Source of the DNA: BOG-908 sp963795825
Lineage (GTDB): Bacteria > Pseudomonadota > Alphaproteobacteria > Acetobacterales > Acetobacteraceae
DNA length: 64,000 nt
Direction: 5' to 3'
NCBI GenBank assembly: GCA_963795825.1
Contig: CAWCIW010000005.1
Span: 248,001 to 312,000 of the forward strand
The notes under the pieces were generated by a model that was not told where the DNA came from, searched no databases, and saw only the letters and a list, made by a program, of their open reading frames with translations. A program made the position numbers and the translations under genes. How positions within the stretch are numbered: position 1 is the first letter of the stretch; each line of letters starts with the position of its first letter. Positions 16,257-26,036 of the stretch are shown piece after piece.

Positions 16257-17239
16257 ATCGTGTGTTCCTTGGCAAAAGCGGCGGCCGCGCCGAACAGGCC
16301 AGGCTCCTTGTGGGTGATCAGCTTCACCGGGATGCGCGCCAGCATCGGCGACATGCGGCCCTTGGCGGTGAAGCGCGCGCCGAATCCGGAGCGCGGCAGG
16401 TAGTCGGCCAGCCGGGTGCCGAGGCCGCCGGCGATCACCATGCCATGCGCGCCCTGGGCCAGCGCCACATCGCCGGCGAAGCTGCCGAGCACCTGGCAGA
16501 ACCGGTCGAGTGCCGCGCGGGCCAGCCGGTCCGTGCCGTCGAGTGCGGTCTGCCAGACCAGCTTGGCATCTTTTTCGCCGCTGGTGTCGCCTTCGAGTTC
16601 GGCCAGGAACGCGTGCAGGTGAACCAGGCCCGGACCCGAGACGATACGCTCGACGGAGACGCGGCCGAAGCGGGTGCGCAGAACGGCCAGCAATTTGTCT
16701 TCCAGCGCATCGAGCGGCGCCCAGTCGATATGGCCGCCTTCGGTCTCCATCACCGCGTAGCCGGTGGGGCCGCGCAGCAGATGCGTCACGCCCAGCCCGG
16801 TGCCCGGGCCCACCACGCCGATCACGCCGGCCGCAGGGAGCGGCTCGTCGGGGCCGGTCACGTGCTCCAGATGTTCGGCGCCGAGCTGGGCCACGGCGTG
16901 GCCGACCGCGCCGAAATCGTTGATCAGGGTGAGCCGGTCGAGCCCGAGTTCGGCGGCCAGCGTGGCGGGGCGCAGCACCCAGGAGCTGTTGGTGAGCTTC
17001 AGCGTGTCGCCGGCGATCGGCGAGGCGATGGCAAGCGACGCGGCCCGGGGCAGGGTGCGCCCTGCAGCCTCGCCGGCGAAAGCCTGGGCGGCATAGGCGG
17101 CCATCGCCGCGACGATACCGTCATAATCGTTGGTCTGCAGCGTTATCGGCTCGCCCACCGACACCACCCGGCCGGCGGATACCGACGCCACCGCAAAGCG
17201 CACATGCGTGCCGCCCAGATCGACGCAAACCAGCTCCAC
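16253..17239 (-). CDS. glk: Glucokinase
   Basis: ATP-dependent phosphorylation of glucose. 328 aa, of the bacterial hexokinase (ROK-independent) Glk family. Visible are the phosphate-1 motif LVCVDLGGTHVRF at the N-terminus, LTNSSWVL, LINDFGAVGHAV (with the catalytic Asp), VVGPGTGLGVTHL and METEGGHIDWAP. The start is taken as GTG at 17239, with AGGGG 8 bases upstream; a longer frame reaching 17890 crosses the divergent OmpA-domain gene and is not credible. Confidence 0.9.
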   Translation of the reverse strand: MELVCVDLGGTHVRFAVASVSAGRVVSVGEPITLQTNDYDGIVAAMAAYAAQAFAGEAAGRTLPRAASLAIASPIAGDTLKLTNSSWVLRPATLAAELGLDRLTLINDFGAVGHAVAQLGAEHLEHVTGPDEPLPAAGVIGVVGPGTGLGVTHLLRGPTGYAVMETEGGHIDWAPLDALEDKLLAVLRTRFGRVSVERIVSGPGLVHLHAFLAELEGDTSGEKDAKLVWQTALDGTDRLARAALDRFCQVLGSFAGDVALAQGAHGMVIAGGLGTRLADYLPRSGFGARFTAKGRMSPMLARIPVKLITHKEPGLFGAAAAFAKEHTI

Positions 17240-17458
17240 GCAATCATCCCCTGCCGCCGCACGCCCCGCTTTACGCGAGGCGCCGATTGGCCGCCAGACG
17301 CGCGCGCCTATGCCGGCCTGCGGCCGGACCGCGCCTCTGGCAAAGGAGAGACCGGGCGTTACAGAGAGACAACCGGGCGATGGTTGCGCAAGCGGGCAGG
17401 GTGCCGGTATGACGCTTCGATGTCGGATGGCGTAAAGACCACCACAAGGGAGATCACG

Positions 17459-17878
17459 ATGCGGGCTGCGGCCTTGGTTGCCTGGTCGCTGCTGGCGGCC
17501 GGTCCTGCATTGGCGTCGCCCGCGGACCAGGAACTGGCCGGCCCCTCCAGGCCGGCGCCGGGCGCGCAGCCTGGCATCCATCCGGCGATGGCTGAGCACG
17601 GCGCCGAGCCGGTGCCGGTGATCCTGTTCGAGGCAGGGTCCGCGCGCCTCACCCCGCATGCGACGCGCCTGCTCGATGGGTTGGGCCGCATGCTGGCGGA
17701 AGACCGTGTCCGGCTGGAGAGCCATGCGGGCAGGAACCGCGACCTGGCGGCGCGACGCACCGGCGCGGTGCTCGCCTATCTGGAGCAGAATTGCGGCGTG
17801 CCGGCCGCGCGGGTGGAAGTTGTCACCGCGGAACGGCCGGACGATCGTAGAGTGTGGGTTGAGGATTTGGGCCAGTAG
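17459..17878 (+). CDS. Small OmpA-domain periplasmic protein
   Basis: A 139-aa exported protein: signal peptide MRAAALVAWSLLAAGPALA, a short Pro-rich linker, then an OmpA/MotB-type domain beginning VILFEAGSARLTPHATRLLDG and continuing through GRNRDLAARRTGAVLAYL. The domain normally binds peptidoglycan, but the usual DxxG..N..LS..R consensus is degenerate (SHAGRNRDLAARR). GGGAG lies 7 bases before the ATG. It is transcribed divergently from glk across a 219-bp gap. Confidence 0.75.
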   Translation: MRAAALVAWSLLAAGPALASPADQELAGPSRPAPGAQPGIHPAMAEHGAEPVPVILFEAGSARLTPHATRLLDGLGRMLAEDRVRLESHAGRNRDLAARRTGAVLAYLEQNCGVPAARVEVVTAERPDDRRVWVEDLGQ

Positions 17879-17883
17879 GCAGG

Positions 17884-17929
17884 CAAGCAAGTCGTCCTTT
17901 TTCTCGAAAAAGGACTACTTTCTTGCTTG
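17884..17929. repeat. Solo palindromic arm, near-symmetrical (GTCC type)
   Basis: GCAAGCAAGTCGTCC, T-run, CTCG, A-run, GGACTACTTTCTTGCTTGC. Unlike other arms both ends are AAGCAAG/CTTGCTT and the AAAAGCTTTTGC half is missing, as expected if the inner halves and core of a composite were deleted. It lies 5 bases after the OmpA-domain gene. Confidence 0.7.
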
Positions 17930-17976
17930 CTGCCGCTCTGCGGGAAGCCCGACCAACGCCGGGCTCCCACAGCGGA

Positions 17977-19707
17977 TCAGGTGAACGGATACCAACGGAA
18001 GCTGAAGAACACCATGTTCTCGTCCGTCTTCGGCGTCTTGCCCACGCCCTGCAGCAAGTAGCGCCGCGTGTAGGAATACTGCGTGCCGATCTGCATCTTG
18101 CCGTATGGCCCCTGGATGAACTTGTACCAGCCGCCGACATTGATCTGGCCGTCGCCGGACGTCGCCGGGCTGCAAGCCGGCTCGCCGAGCTCGGTATCGC
18201 AGGATGTGTTGTTGATGAGCGTGCTGCCGTAGCCTGCCAGCGTGGCCTGCTTACCCTTGACCAGCCCCTGGTCGAACCGCGCGCTGACATGCTCCACGCC
18301 GACATAGGAATACAGGTCGATCTGCGGCGTCGGGTGCCCGATGATGCCGGCGAGCGCGCTGTAGCCGGGTAGCGGCACCGGCTTGCCCTGGTAGTTGTAG
18401 GTCTGATCGGCAAGCTGCGAGGTGCCGTAACGGCCGACGCCTTCACCCACCAGGCCGCTGAGCTGGAACTCCAGCATCTTCGGGATGACCTTGAAGACCG
18501 CGCCGCCGCCGACGCCGCCGCCGATCTGCGTGTTGTTCTGGCCGGTGCCGAGCTGGCTGGTGCGGTTGTTGAACACGCGGCCGAGGCCGTACGCCTCCAA
18601 ATGGGCGATGTCGAAATCCGCGGTGCCCTTCAGGATCACGTCGGGCGCGAAGTTGTTGGAGTAGGCCGGCGAGCCGTTGATGGTCGACGTGGCGCCGGTC
18701 GGAACCGAGCCGACCGTGGTGTTGCCGTCCACGCCGGTGCCCGGGTTGGTCTGGTTGATAGAGGTGCCGGCGATCGTAGGCGCCGTGCCGCTGACGATCG
18801 TTTCGGGGTTCTCGACCGAGAGGGCCAGCCAGAACTGGTCATGCGCGAAGCTCTTGGCGATACGCACCTGCGCCTGGCGGGCCCAGTTGAAGCCGACCAC
18901 GTATTGCGGGTCGATCTGCAGCGGGATCTGCAGCGCGGTCGGGTCGACGCCCTTGCTGTTCATGACGGCCAGCGTCCAGCTCTGGCCCGCCAGCGCGTAG
19001 AAACCCCAGTCGCTGCGGCTGTAGTCGATCCAGGCCTCGCGTATGCGCGGGTTGAAGCTGCTGCTCTCGTTGTAGTTGGCGGTCGGCGCTGCGCCGAGGA
19101 AGTCCACCGCGAGGTAGCCCTGCAGCTTGGTCACCTCGTCGGGCGAGGCTGTCATGCTGGCGGTGATGCGGCTCTGGCGCGCGCTCAGGCCGCTCTCCAA
19201 CTCGTGGTAGAGCGGGCTCTGGCGCAGCGGGATGGCGCCGTTGAAGCTCGAGGCGAGGTCGGTGACCTCGTTGCGCGAGCGGTAATAGCCCGCACCTTCG
19301 AAGAAGCCGCCGAGCTGGACGTTGATGCCGCCGACCTGGAACGAGCCCTTGGGCAGGGCCGGGGGCTGCTCGACCTTGACCAGCGAGAGCGATCCGCCGG
19401 CGGTGCCTGGCACCGAGGGGACCAGCGCGTAGCCGGCGGGTATCTGCGGGGTGATCGGCATCGGCTGGTTGGCGGCCGGCGGCGGTCCCTCATAGGCCTG
19501 GCTGCTGCGGGCGCCGCGCAGCTCGCGGTTGCGCACGGCCATCTCGGCTTTCATGTGCCGCAACTCGGCCTGCAGCGACTGGATCTGCTTCTCGATGGAT
19601 CCGAGCTGGGCGGAGCCGTCCTGAGCCGCGGCCTGGTCGGTGAGCGTGATGGTGGCGCCGAGGGCTGTCGCGAGCAGAAGGGTCGAACGGAACAGGCGCG
19701 TGCCCAT
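17977..19707 (-). CDS. DcaP-like outer-membrane porin (copy 2)
   Basis: A 576-aa paralogue of the porin at 13733-15439, with the same plan: signal peptide, coiled coil (LGSIEKQIQSLQAELRHMKA), PITPQIPAGYALVPS linker, barrel starting VQLGGFFEGAGYYRSRNE and C-terminal strand FFSFRWYPFT. The segment NPGTGVDGNTT followed by STINGSP and YSNNFAPDVI is almost identical in both copies. The start at 19707 (MGTRLFRSTLLLATALGA) has GGAG 8 bases upstream; a longer start would place residues before the signal peptide. Confidence 0.8.
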   Translation of the reverse strand: MGTRLFRSTLLLATALGATITLTDQAAAQDGSAQLGSIEKQIQSLQAELRHMKAEMAVRNRELRGARSSQAYEGPPPAANQPMPITPQIPAGYALVPSVPGTAGGSLSLVKVEQPPALPKGSFQVGGINVQLGGFFEGAGYYRSRNEVTDLASSFNGAIPLRQSPLYHELESGLSARQSRITASMTASPDEVTKLQGYLAVDFLGAAPTANYNESSSFNPRIREAWIDYSRSDWGFYALAGQSWTLAVMNSKGVDPTALQIPLQIDPQYVVGFNWARQAQVRIAKSFAHDQFWLALSVENPETIVSGTAPTIAGTSINQTNPGTGVDGNTTVGSVPTGATSTINGSPAYSNNFAPDVILKGTADFDIAHLEAYGLGRVFNNRTSQLGTGQNNTQIGGGVGGGAVFKVIPKMLEFQLSGLVGEGVGRYGTSQLADQTYNYQGKPVPLPGYSALAGIIGHPTPQIDLYSYVGVEHVSARFDQGLVKGKQATLAGYGSTLINNTSCDTELGEPACSPATSGDGQINVGGWYKFIQGPYGKMQIGTQYSYTRRYLLQGVGKTPKTDENMVFFSFRWYPFT

Positions 19708-19963
19708 TGGTGTCTCCGAATGTTTCACCGCGCTTCCGGCGGCGTGCGCAACATACCGGCCGGACCGTGGATTGCGATGACAGAACGGTGACACCCGCCA
19801 TTGTCGCGTCATTGTTGCGACGAACTGTGTCCGGCCGGCTACAGGGCAATGCGGGGGCGTATCGGATGACAGGCAAATAATGGCTTAGCAGGGGCGCCGG
19901 ACGCCGCCATACGCTAGACAGGGCGGGTGGCCGCCGCCCGGCCCGTGAGGAGTTGCCCCGCCG

Positions 19964-22900
19964 GTGATCGGGATCGTGAAAGTGGCGCTCAGCCGGCCCT
20001 ACACCTTCGTGGTGATGGCCATGCTGATCCTGATCTTCGGCGTGCTGTCCGCCCTGCGCACCGCCACCGACATCCTGCCCAATATCGGCATCCCGGTGGT
20101 CGCCGCCGTGTGGTCCTATAACGGCCTGTCGCCGGAGGACATGTCCGGCCGCGTCATCTATTACTACGAGCGCACGCTGAGCAGCTCGGTCAACGACATC
20201 CAGCACATCGAGAGCCAGTCGATGTTCGGCTACGGCGTGGTGAAGATCTTCTTCCAGCCGGGCGTGAACATCAACGCGGCCTTGGCCCAGGTGGGCGCGG
20301 CCTCGCAGACCGTGCTCAAGCCGCTGCCGCCCGGCATCAACCCGCCGCAGGTGCTGTCGTTCAGCGCATCCAGCGTGCCGATCCTGCAACTGGCGCTGTC
20401 GAGCAAGAGCCTGTCGCAGGCGCGGCTGTTCGATTACGGGCAGAACTTCATCCGGCCGCAGCTTGGCCACGGTGGCCGGCGCGGCGATCCCCTCGCCGTA
20501 TGGCGGCAAGGTGCGCCAGATCCAGATCGACCTGGACCAGCATGCGCTGCAGGCGCGCGCGCTCTCCGCGCAGGACGTGGTGGCGGCACTGGCCGAGCAG
20601 AACCTCGTCACCCCGGTGGGCACGCAGAAGAACGGCATGTTCGAGTGGAACGTGTCGCTGAACGACGCGCCGTCCGAGTTCGCCGAGCTGGAAGACCTGC
20701 CGATCAAGACGGTGAACGGCACCGTGGTGACGATGCGCGACGTGGCCCATGTGCGCGACGGCTCGCCGCCGCAGACCAACGTGGTGCATCTGGACGGCAC
20801 CCATGCGGTGCTGATGACGGTGCTGAAATCGGGCGCGGCCTCCACGCTGGACATCATCGCCGGCGTGCGCGCCATGCTGCCGCAGATCCAGGCGAGCCTG
20901 CCGCCTAGCCTGACGCTGAAGGCGATCGGCGACCAGTCGGTGTTCGTGACCTCCGCGGTGATGGGCGTGGTGCGCGAGGGCCTGATCGCGGCGGGGCTGA
21001 CCGGCGTGCTGATCCTGATCTTCCTCGGGAGCTGGCGGTCCACCCTGATCATCACGGTGTCGATCCCGCTGGCGATCCTGTTCTCGGTGACGATGCTGAG
21101 CGTGGTGGGCGAGACGATCAACGTGATGACGCTGGGCGGGCTGGCGCTGGCGGTGGGCATACTCGTCGACGACGCGACCGTGACCATCGAGAACATCAAT
21201 TACCACCTGGAGAGCGGCAAGGCGGTGGAGACCGCGATCCTGGACGGCGCGCGCCAGATCGTGGTGCCGGCGACCGTGTCGCTGCTGTGCATCTGCATCG
21301 TGTTCGTGCCGATGTTCGGGCTTGGCGGGGTGGCCGGCTACCTGTTCCGGCCGCTGGCCGAGGCGGTGGTGTTCGCGATGATCGGCTCTTATATCCTGTA
21401 GCCGCACGCTGGTGCCGACGATGGCCAATTTCCTGCTCAGCCAGCACGTGCACCATGCGGGGCCGCAAGCCGAAGCCGGGCTTTTTCGGCCGCTTCCAGC
21501 GCGGCTTCGAGCGGCGGTTCGAGCAATTGCGCAGCGGCTATGTGGGGCTGCTGGAACTGGCGCTGGCCAGCCGGCCGCAGGTGATCATCGGCTTCTTCGC
21601 CGCCGTGGCGCTGTCGTTCCTGCTGGTGCCGTTCCTGGGCCGCAACTTCTTTCCCGGCCGTGGACAGCGACCAGATCAAGTTGCACGTGCGCGCGCAGAC
21701 CGGCATGCGCATCGAGGACGTGTCCGCGCTGTGCGGCCGCATCGAGGACAGCATACAGGCGGCGCATCATCCCGCCGGCGAATCTCGACACGATCGTCGA
21801 TAACATCGGCATGCCGGTGAGCGGCATCAATCTGGCCTATGGCAACTCCGGCAGCATCGGCGGCGAGGATGCCGACGTGCTGATCACGCTGAAGGGCGGC
21901 GCGCTCGGCGGGCAATATGCGCGCGCCATGCGGCAGATGCTGCCGCGGCTGTACCCCGGCACCACCTTCGCGCTGCTGCCGGCGGACATCACCACGCAGA
22001 TCGTCAATTTCGGCCTGCCGGCGCCGATCGACCTGCAGATCGTGGGCCTCGACCTGAAGGCGAACCGTGCGTATGCGGACCGGCTGCTGGCGCGCATAAC
22101 GCGCGTGACCGGGGTGGCCGACGCGCGCATCGAACAGACGTTCAACGAGCCGACGTTGCGGGTGGACGTGAACCGCCAGTTGGCGTCGCTGGTGGGCATC
22201 ACCGAAAAGGATGCGGCCACCTCCATGCTCGATACGCTGGCCGGCAGCATACAGACCGCGCCGACCTTCTGGCTTAATCCGCATAACGGCGTGTGCTACC
22301 CGATCGTGGTGCAGACGCCGCAATACGACATCGACACGATGGGCAATCTGCAAAACACGCCGCTCGGCTCGGGCAGCAAAACCGAGCTGCTGGGCGGCCT
22401 GGCGACGGTGAAGACCGAGGCCGCGCCCGGCGTCGTATCGCATTACAACGTGCGCCCGGTGATCGACATCTACGCCACCAACCAGGGCCGCGACCTCGGC
22501 GCCGTCGCGGCCGACATCAATCGCATCGTGGCCGACGCGGCGCACTCCTGCCGCACGGCAGCCAGGTGATACTGCGCGGCCAGGTGACGACGATGCAGGA
22601 GGCCTACAGCCAGCTGATCGGCGGCCTGGCGTTCGCCATCGTGCTGATCTACCTGCTGATCGTGGTGAACTTCCAATCCTGGACGGACCCCGCGGTGATC
22701 GTGATGGCGCTGCCCGGCGCGCTGGCCGGCATCGTGTGGATGCTGTTCCTGACGGGCACCACCCTGTCCGTGCCGGCACTGACAGGCGCCATCATGTGCA
22801 TGGGCGTGGCCACCGCGAACTCCATCCTGGTGATCAGTTTCGCGCGCGAGCGCATGGCCACCGGGATGACGGCGATGCAGGCGGCGCTCGAGGCGGGCGG

Positions 22901-23141
22901 CACGCGGTTCCGCCCGGTGCTGATGACGGCGCTGGCGATGATCATCGGCATGGGCCCCACCGCACTGAGCGCCGAGCAGAACGCCCCGCTCGGGCGCGCG
23001 GTGATCGGCGGGCTGCTGTTCGCCACCTTCGCCACGCTGCTCGTGGTGCCGACCATCTTCAGCCTGGCGCATCGCCGGGAGAACCTTACCGAAGCCGGGG
23101 CCGATGCCGCGCCGCATGGCACGGCGCGCGCACACGCCTGA
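19964..23141 (+). pseudogene. RND efflux pump, HAE1-type, with about six apparent frameshifts
   Basis: Inner-membrane proton-driven exporter subunit, about 1,055 aa when frames are joined. It starts at GTG 19964 (GAGGAG 11 bases upstream) with KVALSRPYTFVVMAMLILI. The coding frame breaks near 20464, 21399, 21460, 21656, 21759 and 22543. Around each break the protein continues exactly as in intact homologues, for example RPQL then ATVAGAAIPSPYGG, and SYIL then SRTLVPTMANF. The first five are explained by one extra base each. Pump motifs are intact, including GILVDDATVTIEN and the TM segment LVVNFQSWTDP region. The stop is 19 bases before the downstream adaptor. Either sequencing error or a dead pump. 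Confidence 0.8.
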
Positions 23142-23160
23142 CGACCGGGAGATGAACGAC

Positions 23161-24369
23161 ATGCCGGACGACCTGGGCAGGCGCGATCCACCCCCCGGCC
23201 ACACACACGCCGAAGGGCACCAGCTGGGCGCGCGCGGCACGCACAGGCGGCCGCGCCGGCTTGGGTTGTTCCTGGTGGCGACGGTGGTTCTCGCCGGTGC
23301 TGCGGCCGCCTGGGGCATCTTCAGCCGCCACCAGGATACCAAGGAGCTCGCCGCCTGGACCGGGCAGCTCGCTGTGCCGACGGTGAGCGTGGCGCGGCCG
23401 AGCCATGACGACAAGCCGCGCGAGCTGCGCCTGCCGGGCGACGTGGAGGCGTTCTACGAGGCGTCGATCTACGCCAGGGTGAGCGGCTACCTGGCGAGCT
23501 GGAAGCAGGATATCGGCGCGCACGTGCATGCCGGCCAGGTGCTCGGCACGATCGACACCCCGGATCTGGACCAGGAGGTGATACAGGCGCAGGCCGATCT
23601 CGCCACCGCGCAGGCGCGCTCCAATTTCGCCGACCTGACGGCGAAACGCTGGCACGCGCTGCTGGCGTCCAACTCGGTATCGGAGCAATCGGCGGACGAG
23701 AAAGCGGGTGATGCGCTGGCGCGGCACGCCGAGGTGAATGCGCAGCACGCGCATGTGGACCGGTTGCTGGCGCTGGCGAGTTTTCGCCGCATCACCGCGC
23801 CATTCGACGGTGTGGTGACGGCGCGCAATACCGATGTGGGCGCCTTAATCAATGCGGGATCGAGCGCCGCGCTGCCGCTGTTCAAGGTGGCGGATATGCA
23901 CGCGATGCGCGTGTATGTGCGTGTGCCGCAGGCTTATGCGAGCGAGTTGACGGTGGGCATGCCGGCCGAACTGCGCGAGCCGCAATATCCGGGGCGTGAT
24001 TTTCCGGCGAAACTGGTCACCACGTCGCAATCGGTGGCGGCCGAGAGCCGCACGGTTCTGGTGGAGCTGATGGCGGCCAATCCGGACGGGAAGTTGTGGG
24101 CGGGCACGTTTGCCGAGGTGCGTTTCGAGGTGCCTGGGGCGCCCGGCGTGTTGCGCGTGCCGGCGAGCGCGCTGGTGTTCCGCTCGCATGGGGCGCAGTT
24201 GGCGACGGTGGGCGCGGGGGATCGCGTGGTGATGAAGGATGTGAGCGTGGGGCGTAATCTGGGGACGGAGATCGAGATCGAGGACGGGGTTTCGGCGACA
24301 GACCGGGTGATTACGACGCCGCTCGATACATTGGAGAATGGGGATCCGGTTCTGGTGGCTGGGTCCTGA
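23161..24369 (+). CDS. RND periplasmic adaptor
   Basis: Membrane-fusion protein of about 402 aa, second gene of the pump-adaptor-OMF operon. It has one TM anchor (LGLFLVATVVLAGAAAAWGIF), the SIYARVSGYLASWKQDIGA lipoyl segment, a short hairpin and RRITAPFDGVVTARNTDVG, then WAGTFAEVRFEV in the barrel domain. The start is uncertain: GGGAG at 23147-23151 is 9 bases before the ATG at 23161 but touches the in-frame ATG at 23152, so 23161 is preferred. Confidence 0.9.
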   Translation: MPDDLGRRDPPPGHTHAEGHQLGARGTHRRPRRLGLFLVATVVLAGAAAAWGIFSRHQDTKELAAWTGQLAVPTVSVARPSHDDKPRELRLPGDVEAFYEASIYARVSGYLASWKQDIGAHVHAGQVLGTIDTPDLDQEVIQAQADLATAQARSNFADLTAKRWHALLASNSVSEQSADEKAGDALARHAEVNAQHAHVDRLLALASFRRITAPFDGVVTARNTDVGALINAGSSAALPLFKVADMHAMRVYVRVPQAYASELTVGMPAELREPQYPGRDFPAKLVTTSQSVAAESRTVLVELMAANPDGKLWAGTFAEVRFEVPGAPGVLRVPASALVFRSHGAQLATVGAGDRVVMKDVSVGRNLGTEIEIEDGVSATDRVITTPLDTLENGDPVLVAGS

Positions 24370-24380
24370 GTGGCGAAGGT

Positions 24381-24550
24381 AAGCAAGGCCTTCTTTTTCG
24401 AGAAAAAGAAGCAAAAAGCTTTTGCTCCCCGCCTGCACCAGGGCGGTGTTTCACTGTGCAGGGCGGCGCGCTTGCAGAATCAGATGATGCCGTGGTGCAG
24501 GCGTGGGGCCAAAAGTTTCTTGGTTCTTTTTTTCAAAAAAGAACTGCTTC
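24381..24550. repeat. Composite palindromic element overlapping the OMF start, arms 24381-24428 and 24507-24550
   Basis: Left arm is the GAAGC type; right arm is a GGTTC/GAACT variant of the GGTCC type, so this is a hybrid. The core opens CGCCTGCACC and closes GGTGCAGGCG, a perfect inverted pair, with TTGCAGAATCAGATGATG inside. It occupies the adaptor-OMF gap and runs into the OMF coding region, encoding most of that protein's signal peptide. Confidence 0.85.
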
Positions 24551-25962
24551 CTTTCTTGCTCCTGACCGGCTGCGACCTAGCCCCCCACTACCACGTCCCG
24601 CTGACCGCCGTGCCCGCTGCCTACAAGGAAGCCGCCGCGTTCCAGCCGGCGGCACCCGCCGACAGTCTGAAGCGCGGCGCCTGGTGGCAGGTGTTCCAGG
24701 ACCCGGTGCTGGACGATCTCGAAGCCCATATCGACGGCGACAACCCGTCGCTCGCGGTATCGCTGGCCGCGCTCGACCAGGCGCGTGGCTTTGCCGCGCA
24801 GGCGCGCGCCGGGCTGTATCCGACGTTGAGCGTAGGCGCCACGTTCAACGAGGACAGGCAGAGCGATCGCCGGCCCACGCGCAAGCCCGGCCAGCCGAAC
24901 CAGTATCTCGACAACACCATAAGCACGCAGGCGAATTACGAAATCGACGTTTGGGAAAAGGCGGCCAATGCCATTCGCTCCGGCCGTGCGGCGGCGCAGG
25001 CGAGTGCGGCCGATCTGGAAACCGTCAGGCTGAGCCTGCATGCGGAGCTGGCGAGCGACTACGTGGAGTTGCGCGGCTACGATGCGCAGGCGCGCGTGCT
25101 GCAGGATGCGGCGGCCGCGTATCGCCAGGCCGTGCGTATCACGCACAACCGGTTCGTGGGCCGTATCGCCTCCGGCATAGATGTTGCGCGCGCGCAGACG
25201 CAACTGGGCAACGCGGAGGCCGCGATCATCGACACCGCGGCCAAGCGGGCGCTGGAGGAACACGCGATCGCCGTTCTGGTCGGCCGGCAACCTTCTGTGT
25301 TCAGCCTGCCGGCTTCGCGTTGGACGCTCGGTCTGCCGGCGATCTCGCCGGGGCTGCCGAGCACGTTGCTGGAGCGTCGGCCCGACGTGGCCTCGGCGGA
25401 ACGCCAGATGGCGGCCGCAAACTACTCGATCGGGGTGACGCGCGCGGCGTTCTACCCGAATTTCTCGCTGAGCATCCTGTACGGGCTGCAGGATACCGGT
25501 TTCCAACTCTTCAGTCTGCCGAATGACCTTTGGGCGATCGGGCCAGGGGTTGCGTTGCCGCTGTTCGAGGGCGGGCTCCGCCGCGCGGAACTGGCGGTCG
25601 CCATGGCGCAGTATCACCAGGCCGAGGCGCGCTACCGCGAGACCGTTTTGCGGGCGTTTCAGGGCGTGGAAGACGAGCTGTCGCAGATACGGCTGCTGGC
25701 GCGCGAGACCGGCGCGCAGGACATGGCGGTGCGCGCCGCACAGCAGACCGAGGCGATGACGACCAATCTGTACAAGGATGGTGCGACGAGCTTCCTCGAT
25801 GTGGTGGTGGCGCAGACGGCGGAGTTGCAGAGCGAGCAGGCGGCGACCGATCTGCGTACACGCCGCGCTTTGGCCGACGTGGCGCTGGTGCGCGCATTGG
25901 GCGGCGGCTGGAACGTGCGCGACCTGCCGAGCTTGCGCGGCGATAAGGTCGCCAGCAGGTAG
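24484..25962 (+). CDS. Efflux outer-membrane lipoprotein with repeat-derived signal peptide
   Basis: NodT-family TolC-like channel, about 492 aa, third gene of the operon. The mature part is normal: CDLAPHYHVP, GAWWQVFQDPVLDDLE, LLERRPDVASAERQMA and the C-terminal LRTRRALADVALVRALGGGW. The N-terminus is odd. Starting from ATG 24484, residues 8-22 (GAKSFLVLFFKKELL) are encoded by the right arm of a palindromic repeat and run straight into PFLLLTGC, the lipobox (C30). The native start and n-region seem to have been replaced by the repeat. No good ribosome site is visible; a TTG start inside the arm is an alternative. Confidence 0.8.
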   Translation: MMPWCRRGAKSFLVLFFKKELLPFLLLTGCDLAPHYHVPLTAVPAAYKEAAAFQPAAPADSLKRGAWWQVFQDPVLDDLEAHIDGDNPSLAVSLAALDQARGFAAQARAGLYPTLSVGATFNEDRQSDRRPTRKPGQPNQYLDNTISTQANYEIDVWEKAANAIRSGRAAAQASAADLETVRLSLHAELASDYVELRGYDAQARVLQDAAAAYRQAVRITHNRFVGRIASGIDVARAQTQLGNAEAAIIDTAAKRALEEHAIAVLVGRQPSVFSLPASRWTLGLPAISPGLPSTLLERRPDVASAERQMAAANYSIGVTRAAFYPNFSLSILYGLQDTGFQLFSLPNDLWAIGPGVALPLFEGGLRRAELAVAMAQYHQAEARYRETVLRAFQGVEDELSQIRLLARETGAQDMAVRAAQQTEAMTTNLYKDGATSFLDVVVAQTAELQSEQAATDLRTRRALADVALVRALGGGWNVRDLPSLRGDKVASR

Positions 25963-26036
25963 GTTCCGCTTTCCTGCGGACGGTTTGTTAACCCCCGTTT
26001 GCTAGCTTCCAGTCCAGCGACTGGAGCTCCGCTTAC

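Noticed and set aside
16262..17458. A long plus-strand frame leading into the OmpA-domain gene
   Set aside because: It is antisense to glk, Arg/Gly-rich and has no family resemblance. The real gene starts at 17459 with a signal peptide and ribosome site.
19964..23141. Programmed ribosomal frameshifting in the RND pump
   Set aside because: Six sites with no shared slippery heptamer or downstream structure, in a family where it is unknown. Error or pseudogenisation is simpler.
24370..24484. OMF start at GTG 24370
   Set aside because: It would add 38 residues encoded by the left arm and core of the repeat, ahead of any signal peptide.
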